From Polyangiaceae bacterium (GTDB lineage Bacteria; Myxococcota_A; Polyangia; Polyangiales; Polyangiaceae), in assembly GCA_029261965.1 (NCBI GenBank), contig JAJDAH010000480.1, forward strand, positions 1 through 39,930: a DNA stretch of 39,930 nucleotides, read 5' to 3'. The notes beneath the pieces were generated by a model that was not told where the DNA came from, did no database searches, and was given only the letters and a program-made list of their open reading frames with translations. Of the stretch, positions 19,788-26,934 are shown piece by piece. Position numbers and translations under genes: made by a program. The number at the start of each line of letters is the position of its first letter. Within the stretch, counting starts at the first letter, position 1.

Positions 19788-21224
19788 TTAGAGCTTGATG
19801 CCGTGCCAGTCGCCGCTGGCGAACTTCCAGGTCATGACGCCGGCGAGGCCGATAACGTAGGCGACAGCAGCGCTCCAGATGCCAACCAGACCCAGCTCGA
19901 GAGTCACGCCGAGTAGCCAGGCGAGCGGCACCAAACACAGGAAGTGCAGCAGGAGCTCGGCGATCATGACGAACCGCGAGTTGCCCGCACCAAAAAGCGC
20001 CTGCGTGAAAATCATGCCAACGGCGATGACCGGAGTGCAGATGCCCATCATCCTCATCGGGAGCATGGCGGCCTCGAGAACCGCCGGGCTGTCGTTGAAG
20101 AACGAGATGATCTGGCGAGGAAAAATCACGCCTTCGAGAAGGCCGACCACACCAAAAATGATCAGGCCGAGTCGAATCGAGACCCAGCCGAACTTGTCGG
20201 CTTTTTTGGCGTCCCCCTCGCCGAGCGACTGACTGACGAGAGTAGCCGTCGACGTTCCGAAAGCGAGGCACGCCGTGAACGTGAGCTTGAGCACGCCGAC
20301 GACGACCGTCGTCGCGGCGCCGTTGACCGCTTCGACTTTTTCGCCGGGCTTCGGGACGAGAGCGGGCCCGTCCGGGCTGTCCAAGTAGCCGACGATGATG
20401 CTGAACAGCAAGAACCCACTCATCACCGCGATGGTCGCCACACCGCTCGGGATCGACAACTTGAGCACGTCCCAAGTCAGTCGCTTCGACCACTTTTTCA
20501 TGCGAAACGGTTGATAGAGTTCGAGGTACTTCGGGAACACCGCCCACAGCACCATGATGCCAAGACCGATCCACGTCGCGATGAACGCGGCGACGCCGGC
20601 CCCCGCCATTCCCATGCGAGGCGCGCCCCAATTGCCGAAGATGAACATGATGCAGAAAATGACGTTCGCGATGTTCATCACGATCGCGCTGACCATGTGC
20701 ACGTGAGTTTTTCCTATGCCGTCGAAGAACGCCTTGAACGAAAAAGTGATCGCCATGCTCGTGATGGCGAGCAATCGCCACTGGAGATACCCTTCCGCCG
20801 CCTCTCGCACCTCCGCCACTTTGAAAACGACCGGCAGAATCACCGGCAACAAGAGGTAGCAAATTGCGGTAAACGTGACGCCCGCGAGCGCCGAGAAGAA
20901 CCACGCGTTCAACAACACCGCACCGGCGTCGCTGTGCTTTTTTTCGGCGAAGCGCCTCGCCGTGATGGCCTGAGTACCCACTGAGATGGCGCTCAGAGAA
21001 CCGCCGAACATCCACAGCAGCACCAGCGAAGGAAAAAGCGCCGCCTGGGCGTTCGACGATTCCGGGTGGGGCAGCTGGCCGAAAAACCAGATATCGATTT
21101 CGTTGACAATGCTCTGAGTCATCATCGCCATCACCGTCGGAGCGGCGAGGCGGAGCACCACCCAATACGGCGAGCCCGTCGTGACTACGTTCGCACCGGA
21201 AGCGCTGATCGACGGGGACGCCAT
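19788..21224 (-). CDS. MATE family efflux transporter
   Basis: 478 residues with 12 predicted helices in the two-bundle arrangement of multidrug and toxin extrusion proteins. Family features include the N-terminal LRLAAPTVMAMMTQSIVNEID segment and the pseudo-symmetric second half beginning at about 250 (LKLSIPSGVATIAVMSGF). Between helices 7 and 8 there is an insertion of roughly 20 residues (SPDGPALVPKPGEKVEAV) not usual in the family. It is convergent with dctM, 10 bp apart, and no terminator-like stem is seen there. Export substrate unknown; drugs, dyes or metabolites are typical. Confidence 0.93.
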   Translation of the reverse strand: MASPSISASGANVVTTGSPYWVVLRLAAPTVMAMMTQSIVNEIDIWFFGQLPHPESSNAQAALFPSLVLLWMFGGSLSAISVGTQAITARRFAEKKHSDAGAVLLNAWFFSALAGVTFTAICYLLLPVILPVVFKVAEVREAAEGYLQWRLLAITSMAITFSFKAFFDGIGKTHVHMVSAIVMNIANVIFCIMFIFGNWGAPRMGMAGAGVAAFIATWIGLGIMVLWAVFPKYLELYQPFRMKKWSKRLTWDVLKLSIPSGVATIAVMSGFLLFSIIVGYLDSPDGPALVPKPGEKVEAVNGAATTVVVGVLKLTFTACLAFGTSTATLVSQSLGEGDAKKADKFGWVSIRLGLIIFGVVGLLEGVIFPRQIISFFNDSPAVLEAAMLPMRMMGICTPVIAVGMIFTQALFGAGNSRFVMIAELLLHFLCLVPLAWLLGVTLELGLVGIWSAAVAYVIGLAGVMTWKFASGDWHGIKL

Positions 21225-21337
21225 GAAGTGGCCCTAACGACTAGCAAACATGAGACCGGGGTGACCCTGCGTAAACCGCTTCGCGGTGGCGTGGACGCAA
21301 CTTCCGGCTCTTTTGGGATCCGGAGGGTCTCGGCGAC

Positions 21338-24160
21338 TCAGTCCTTGAGGGCCACGCGGCGGCTGCCGAGGTGCTCGAGGAGCGCCACGGCCTCGACATT
21401 GTCGGGGTGATCGGCGACGACTCGACGCAGCGTGGCCCTCGCCTCGGAGGTTCGGCCAACCGTCCGCTGCATCCGGGCTAGGTGCACTTGGGCCTGCGGG
21501 CTCTCATCCACTTTGGCCCACTGACGGGCCGCCCGAAGAGCGTCTCCCCAGGCCTTGGTGGCGATGGCTGACTTCGACCAGGCCTCGAGGGCCCGGGCGT
21601 GCTCGGGATGCTTCTTCGCGATCCGACGGAAAAAATCGTATCCCGCGATGACATTTTTCGCCATCAAGGCTCGGGCTCGCTCGAGCTCGGCTTCGACGGC
21701 GGCGAGCTGCTCTTCCGGGTCGTTCTTGGCGATCGCGGGCTCGGAGGACGGCGGCTGCTCCTCGGCTGCTTCCGCTTCTGCGGCCGGGGCGTCGGGTTTG
21801 CCCACGTCGGCCGGCGCCTCCGCGCGCTTGGGCTCCGCGTCGGGCTCCATTCCAGCCTCCACGTCGGCCTCTACGACGGGCGGGGGCTGCTCGGCGTTGG
21901 ACGCCGCGAGCGCGGGATTGACGGCAGGAGCGGGCGCTCGCTCGAGCTCGAACACCGGCTCGTCGACGTCAGGCAGCTCGATGACAGCCAGAACTAGCTC
22001 CGAAGATGCAGGCCGGAGCGCCGACAGCGTCGACCTCGCCGGCTCGACGACCGCCGCAGCCCGCGCGCGCACCTCGTCGCCGACCGAGGCGGTGGCGACG
22101 ACGGTGCCGATGATCGCCCCGAGGGTGGCCATGGCGGTGAGCGCCACCGCTCGGCGCCGAGCGCGGCGCCGAACCGGCTCGCGACGGGCTTCCTCGAGCG
22201 CCGCACGCATCTCGTCGACGTTCTGAAACCGCAACGCCGGCTCGCGATGGAGCGCTCGCACGATTGCCTCGTCGAGGCACGGCGGCAGGCCGCGCTGAGG
22301 AGCCCGGAGTCGGGGTCGCTCGGGGTCTTTGTGGAGCTTCACATCGAGTAGCTCGACGGTGCTGTGCCCCACGTGGGGCAACCTTCCGGTCACCAACTCG
22401 TAGAGCACGGCGCCGAGCGCGTAGACGTCGCTGCGGGCGTCCACGGCCTCGCCGGTAATCTGCTCCGGCGCCATGTACTCGGGTGTACCGAGCAGCGCCA
22501 ATCCGTTCTTTTCGTCGCCGGGCGCCTCGTCGATCGCAGCGCTCTTCGCGACCCCGAAGTCGAGCACCTTGAGCGAACCGTCACTCGTGAGAAACAGGTT
22601 TGCCGGTTTGATGTCTCGATGCACGACTCCAGCTTCGTGCGCCGTAGCGAGCGCGCGGCACGCTTGGATCCCGAGCTCGACGGCTTCGCGCCAATCGGTG
22701 CCTTTTTCCCGGTCCAGGTAGCGTTCGAGGGTCTCCCCCTTGAGCAGCTCCATCGCGTAGTAGGGCTGACCGTTGCCGGACACGCCGAAGTCGTGCAGCT
22801 CGACGATGCCCTCGTGGCGGAGCTTGGCGATCGCACGAGCCTCGGTGCGAAATCGCTCGGCCGCCTCGTCGCTGACCGCGCTCTCAACGGGCAGAACCTT
22901 GAGCGCGACCGTACGGCCGAGGTCCACATGAAACGCTTCGTAGACGACGCCCATTTCACCCTGGGCGATCTGGCGGACTATGCGATACCTCGTGCCTGGC
23001 AGAGTGCCTTCCTCCCCCGGATTTGCCGGAGCGGGGGTCGGCGACGCCACCGCAAGCAGGGGTTTCGGCTCGAGCTTGCGGGCCTTCGCGACGAGGCGAG
23101 CGAACTCCCCGCGTGAGCGTGCAGGCTCCGAGGGATAAAGGCGCTGCATCAGATGCGCGATCCGCGCACGAACGCTTCGCTCGCCGTTCGCGAGGCTCGG
23201 AGCGTGGGACAGGACGGAAGCCAGGTCCTTGGCCGCGTCCCGCGCCGAAGCGTACCGATCTTCGACGCGCGTAGCGGTGAGCTTGCCGATGATCGCGTCG
23301 AGCTCCGGGGGGGCGTCGGTCAGACCCGCGAGGGGCGTCGGGTGACGACTTCCTTTTCCGACGGCAGCCATGTGCGCCGAAGCCTCGCCGGACAGAAACC
23401 GCCGGCCGGCGATCAGCTCCCAGATCATGATGCCGAACGCGTAGAGATCTGCGGGCGGCCCCCCGGGAGTCTCGTTGGCCACCTCTGGCGCGACATACCC
23501 GGGCTTCGCGAAGACGATGCCCGCCACGGTCCGACAGCGTCGGTTTTCTCCGCGGGCCGTGCCGAAGTCGATCACCTTCACGTCGCCGGCGTAGCCGACC
23601 ATGACGTTTTGCGGGCTGAGATCTCGGTGGCAGATCTCGAGTGGTTTGCCGCTCGCGTCGGTCCGCTCGTGCACGTGCGCGAGCCCGTCGCCGAGGGTGA
23701 TGCCGACGGCTACGGCGTCGGCCCAATCGACGCGCACTTTGAGCTGCTGCGCCCGGTGGCGCACCTCGCTCAGGTTCCGCCCTTCCACGTGCTCGAGAAC
23801 GACGAACGGTTTTTCGGTTTCGTCCGTCGCCGCCTCGAGCACCTGAACGACGCCAGGATGCTGGAACTGAGCCTGGATGCGTGCCTCGTCGAAAAAGCGT
23901 GCAAGGAACGACTTGTCGTCGGCGTATTCGCGTCGGATGATTTTCACGATGCAGGGCCGCTCGGCGCCCTCGATTCCTCCGGTCGCGGCGAGGTAGACCT
24001 CACCCATGCCGCCGCGCGCCACGTGCCTCAGAAGGGTGAGCCGTCCAAACGCCCGCGGCAGATCGAAGTCGCCGCCCGACGATTCCGGCTTCGGTTTCGC
24101 CGGGGGCGCTGAATTCTTCTTGGGTTTTGAGGACTTGTCTTCGATCGGGGAGGCCGCCAT
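21338..24160 (-). CDS. Transmembrane Ser/Thr protein kinase with two kinase domains and a periplasmic helical tail
   Basis: 940 residues. Kinase domain 1 (about 39-320) has RGGMGEVYLA, Lys73, HRDLSPQN (Asp180), DFG (Asp198) and APE; the HRDLSPQN wording is common in myxobacterial kinases. Kinase domain 2 (about 391-655) has AQGEMGVVYEA, Lys421, HRDIKPAN (Asp516), DFG (Asp534) and GTPEYMAPEQ. Both have all catalytic residues. A single helix (671-693) follows a very basic patch, then a Pro/Glu/Ala-rich linker and a TPR-like C-terminus (about 830-935) outside the membrane. The ATG at 24160 is chosen; the frame is open to 24226 but those residues do not fit. Divergent from a small secreted-protein gene. 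Confidence 0.93.
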   Translation of the reverse strand: MAASPIEDKSSKPKKNSAPPAKPKPESSGGDFDLPRAFGRLTLLRHVARGGMGEVYLAATGGIEGAERPCIVKIIRREYADDKSFLARFFDEARIQAQFQHPGVVQVLEAATDETEKPFVVLEHVEGRNLSEVRHRAQQLKVRVDWADAVAVGITLGDGLAHVHERTDASGKPLEICHRDLSPQNVMVGYAGDVKVIDFGTARGENRRCRTVAGIVFAKPGYVAPEVANETPGGPPADLYAFGIMIWELIAGRRFLSGEASAHMAAVGKGSRHPTPLAGLTDAPPELDAIIGKLTATRVEDRYASARDAAKDLASVLSHAPSLANGERSVRARIAHLMQRLYPSEPARSRGEFARLVAKARKLEPKPLLAVASPTPAPANPGEEGTLPGTRYRIVRQIAQGEMGVVYEAFHVDLGRTVALKVLPVESAVSDEAAERFRTEARAIAKLRHEGIVELHDFGVSGNGQPYYAMELLKGETLERYLDREKGTDWREAVELGIQACRALATAHEAGVVHRDIKPANLFLTSDGSLKVLDFGVAKSAAIDEAPGDEKNGLALLGTPEYMAPEQITGEAVDARSDVYALGAVLYELVTGRLPHVGHSTVELLDVKLHKDPERPRLRAPQRGLPPCLDEAIVRALHREPALRFQNVDEMRAALEEARREPVRRRARRRAVALTAMATLGAIIGTVVATASVGDEVRARAAAVVEPARSTLSALRPASSELVLAVIELPDVDEPVFELERAPAPAVNPALAASNAEQPPPVVEADVEAGMEPDAEPKRAEAPADVGKPDAPAAEAEAAEEQPPSSEPAIAKNDPEEQLAAVEAELERARALMAKNVIAGYDFFRRIAKKHPEHARALEAWSKSAIATKAWGDALRAARQWAKVDESPQAQVHLARMQRTVGRTSEARATLRRVVADHPDNVEAVALLEHLGSRRVALKD

Positions 24161-24229
24161 AACGCCATGGTGCCAATGTAGGATAAGGTAGGCAAACTTC
24201 TGTCGCCGGCAAGTCCACGGACTCATTGA

Positions 24230-24241
24230 AGTTCCGGAACT
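24230..24241. promoter_or_regulatory. 12-bp perfect palindrome in a divergent promoter region
   Basis: AGTTCCGGAACT lies between the divergent starts at 24160 (kinase) and 24351 (secreted protein), about 70 and 110 bp from them. A palindrome of this length is a candidate operator for a dimeric regulator; no regulator is identified. Confidence 0.35.
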
Positions 24242-24350
24242 GGAATGATCACGCTCACCTGATTGTCCTAGCGGCGTGCCGGACTAGGCTTCCGCCAGCT
24301 CACTTGGTGGCGAAACACCGACTCGCCGCCTAAACTCCCGGCGCTTCCGA

Positions 24351-24764
24351 ATGGGTCGCTCCTCCACGACACACGCCCGCCGCCGCGCGCTGCAATGGGC
24401 CATCCGAGTGCTGATGCTCGTTGCGGCAATGAGCGCCAGCGCTCCGGCGTTGGCGCTGACGGTGGCACCGATGTGTGGAGACACCCCGGCGAGCGTGATC
24501 GCACCCATGCCCGCGCCCGCCGCTCAGAGCGGAGAGCTGCGCGCTGTGGAATGTGAGGATCTGGATCTAGCGGACCTCGGTCCAGCCACGCCGGGAGCCC
24601 CCGAAGCACTGCCGCTTCCGGCCGCTCGCGGCGATCAAGCCGCAGCCACCGGATTTTCGGTGCCCCCCATCCCCCGAAGCGGAGTCCAGCCCGCGGGCTC
24701 CGCCGACCTCGATCCCGCACGAAGCGGCATCAACCGACCAGTGTTCCGACCGCCGCGCGCGTAG
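24351..24764 (+). CDS. Small secreted hypothetical protein
   Basis: 137 residues. A basic N-terminus (THARRRALQW) and hydrophobic core (VLMLVAAMSASAPALA) form a signal peptide cleaved near residue 36. The mature part is Pro/Ala-rich with two Cys (MCGDT and VECED) that could form a disulfide, and a basic C-terminus (NRPVFRPPRA). I do not recognise a family. It lies 150 bp upstream of the first triple-DsbA gene on the same strand, so it may share transcripts with it. Codon use and the clear signal sequence support a real gene; function unknown. Confidence 0.55.
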   Translation: MGRSSTTHARRRALQWAIRVLMLVAAMSASAPALALTVAPMCGDTPASVIAPMPAPAAQSGELRAVECEDLDLADLGPATPGAPEALPLPAARGDQAAATGFSVPPIPRSGVQPAGSADLDPARSGINRPVFRPPRA

Positions 24765-24842
24765 ACGCCGTTCGCACCACGAGAAACGAAGAGACGGCCG
24801 ACATGCTCGAAGTCGGACGCTCCGTGCGAATGCCCCCATGGG

Positions 24843-24868
24843 GCGCGGGGATGATGCCATCCCCGCGC
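24843..24868 (+). promoter_or_regulatory. Strong hairpin in the leader of the first triple-DsbA gene
   Basis: GCGCGGGGATG (24843-24853) pairs perfectly with CATCCCCGCGC (24858-24868) around a 4-nt loop, ending 46 nt before the ATG at 24915. There is no T-run directly after it (a T6 tract starts about 20 nt later). A second palindrome, CCCCATGGGG (24834-24843), shares one base with the left arm, so the two can compete only marginally. It may be a terminator of the preceding gene or a leader element. Confidence 0.5.
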
Positions 24869-24914
24869 TCGAACGAGCACCCACTGAATTTTTTCGACGA
24901 AAGAGAGAAACAGT

Positions 24915-26852
24915 ATGAACAAGGGAACAGCCATCGTCGGCTTCATCCTCTGCTTCCTGGCAGGGGCGATGCTGACTTACGGAATCGACCGAAACCGCGG
25001 CGTGGCGGACATCGGTCCTGAATCGGCGAGCGCACGCGGCGGCCTCGACCACAGCGCCTCGCCTGTGCCGGTCACCAAGGACGATCCGGCGTGGGGCGAT
25101 CCGGACGCACTGGTCACCATCGTGGAGATCAGCGACTTCGAGTGCCCATTCTGCAGCCGCGTCAACCCGACGATGAAGCAGATCAAGGACACCTACGGGC
25201 CGAAGAAGGTGCGCATCGTGTGGAAGCACAACCCACTGCCTTTCCACAAGAACGCTCGCGGCGCGCACGAGGCTTCGCAAACCGTCTTCGCGGTCGCTGG
25301 CCACGAGGCATTCTGGAAGTTCCACGACTTGGCCTTCCAGAATCAGAAAAGCCTGAACGACGCCAACTACGAGACTTGGGCGGGACAAGCCGGCGCCGAC
25401 GTCGCGAAGTTCAAGGCGGCCTACTCGTCGAAAAAGCACGCCGCCAAGGTCGACAAGGATCTCGCCATGGCCCAGTCCATCGGAGCCCGCGGCACACCGC
25501 ATTTCCGGATCAACGGGGTGACCGTCAGCGGCGCGCAGCCCTTCCCGAAGTTCAAGGAAGTCATCGACGCCGAGCTCAAAGAAGCCGAAGCGCTGCTCAA
25601 GGGCGGAACGAAGCGCGCGGCGGTGTACGTCGAGCGCACCAAGGCCAACCACAAGGCCGCCCCGGCGAACCCGCAGCAGCAGCAAAAGGCCCAGGCGCCG
25701 CCGGTCGACACGACCGTCTGGAAAGCAGAGGTCTTCGACGAAGACCCGATCCAGGGCAAAAAGGACGCCCTCGTGACGATCGTCGAGTGGTCCGACTACC
25801 AGTGCCCCTTCTGCAAGCGTGTCGGGCCGACACTCAAGCAGATCAAGGACACCTACAAGGACGACGTCCGCATCGTGTGGAAGGACAACGCCCTTCCGTT
25901 CCACCCGCGGGCGAAACCTGCCGCGACGCTAGCGCACGTAGCGCGCAAGTCCGGCGGACACGACAAGTATTTCCAAGCCCACGACGCCCTCTTCGAGAGT
26001 CACCCGAAGCTCGAAGACGCCGATCTGCAAGCAGTCGCCAACAAGCTCGGCCTCAACTGGGACACCGTGAAAAAGGCGATCGACGGAGACACCTTCGGCA
26101 AGCTGATCGCCAAAAACATGGAGCTCGCGCAGGCGCTCCAGGCCCGCGGCACGCCGCACTTCTTCATCAACGGTCGTCGACTGAGCGGCGCGCAGCCCTT
26201 CGACAACTTCAAGAAGCTCATCGACGAAGAGCTCGCGAAGGCCAAAGCGATGGTCGCCAAGGGCACGCCGCGTGCCCAGGTGTACGCGACCATCATGAAA
26301 ACCGCGAAGGGTGAGGACAAGAAGGACGTGCCCCCGCCCACGAAGAGCGACCCCATCAAGGGCAAGCTCAACGCCAAGGTGATCGTGCACGAGTTCTCGG
26401 ACTTTCAGTGCCCCTACTGCAGCAAGGTTCTCCCGACGCTCGACCAGGTGAAAAAAGAGTACGGCGACAAGGTCGCCATCGTGTGGCACGACCTGCCGTT
26501 GCCATTCCACCAGGACGCGCCCCTGGCGTCCGAAGCCGCCCACGAGGCGTTTGCCCAAAAGGGCAACGATGGCTTCTGGGCGTTCCACGACAAGCTGTTC
26601 GCGAACCAGAAAGAGATCAAGCGCCCGGCGCTCGAGAAAATTGCCCAAGAGATCGGTCTCGACATGACGAAGTTCAAGGCCGCCCTCGACAGCAACAAAC
26701 ACAAGGCCAAGGTCGACGCGAACAAGGCCATGGCTCAAAAAGCTGGAGTGACCGGTACCCCTGGTTTCGTCATCGACGGGAACTTCATCAGCGGTGCCCA
26801 GCCCTTCCCGGCGTTCAAGGCCCAGATCGACAAGGCTCTGGCAAAGAAGTAG
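24915..26852 (+). CDS. Three-domain DsbA-like thioredoxin fusion, membrane-anchored
   Basis: 645 residues: one N-terminal helix (about 5-22) that would serve as anchor or signal, then three DsbA/Thioredoxin_4-type domains at about 50-240, 268-465 and 475-645. Each has an active site CxxC (CPFC 77-80, CPFC 297-300, CPYC 499-502) preceded by DFE/DYQ/DFQ, and a cis-proline loop (GTPHF, GTPHF, GTPGF). Each domain ends with a VSGAQPF-like block. Linkers are Lys/Gln/Pro-rich. The protein likely makes or isomerises disulfides in the periplasm. Typical DsbA-like proteins have one domain; no DsbB or DsbD gene is nearby. AGAGAG lies upstream of the start. Confidence 0.9.
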   Translation: MNKGTAIVGFILCFLAGAMLTYGIDRNRGVADIGPESASARGGLDHSASPVPVTKDDPAWGDPDALVTIVEISDFECPFCSRVNPTMKQIKDTYGPKKVRIVWKHNPLPFHKNARGAHEASQTVFAVAGHEAFWKFHDLAFQNQKSLNDANYETWAGQAGADVAKFKAAYSSKKHAAKVDKDLAMAQSIGARGTPHFRINGVTVSGAQPFPKFKEVIDAELKEAEALLKGGTKRAAVYVERTKANHKAAPANPQQQQKAQAPPVDTTVWKAEVFDEDPIQGKKDALVTIVEWSDYQCPFCKRVGPTLKQIKDTYKDDVRIVWKDNALPFHPRAKPAATLAHVARKSGGHDKYFQAHDALFESHPKLEDADLQAVANKLGLNWDTVKKAIDGDTFGKLIAKNMELAQALQARGTPHFFINGRRLSGAQPFDNFKKLIDEELAKAKAMVAKGTPRAQVYATIMKTAKGEDKKDVPPPTKSDPIKGKLNAKVIVHEFSDFQCPYCSKVLPTLDQVKKEYGDKVAIVWHDLPLPFHQDAPLASEAAHEAFAQKGNDGFWAFHDKLFANQKEIKRPALEKIAQEIGLDMTKFKAALDSNKHKAKVDANKAMAQKAGVTGTPGFVIDGNFISGAQPFPAFKAQIDKALAKK

Positions 26853-26869
26853 CAGCGCGAGTGGGGACA

Positions 26870-26891
26870 GGGCCCGGCCCCGGCCGGGCCC
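26870..26891 (+). terminator. GC-rich hairpin between the two triple-DsbA genes
   Basis: GGGCCCGGCC (26870-26879) and GGCCGGGCCC (26882-26891) form a perfect inverted repeat with 2 nt between them; weaker pairing (GAGT/ACTC) extends outward. No T-run follows, so it may be a weak terminator, a transcript-processing or stabilising stem. Confidence 0.45.
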
Positions 26892-26934
26892 GACTCCTCG
26901 CACCGGCGCGCGTGACCCGTCACACTGAGCCGGT

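Noticed and set aside
19399-21165. 588-residue minus-strand frame over the MATE gene
   Set aside because: It is the shifted frame of the MATE coding sequence and its end is the Ser-rich antisense of the acidic dctM tail.
21275-21287. ACCGC-TTC-GCGGT stem as terminator of the double kinase gene
   Set aside because: Only 5 bp with a short TTT on the minus strand; too weak to call as a terminator.
25091-26314. 407-residue plus-strand frame inside the first triple-DsbA gene
   Set aside because: Shadow of the DsbA coding frame, which has three complete active sites; the alternative frame shows none.
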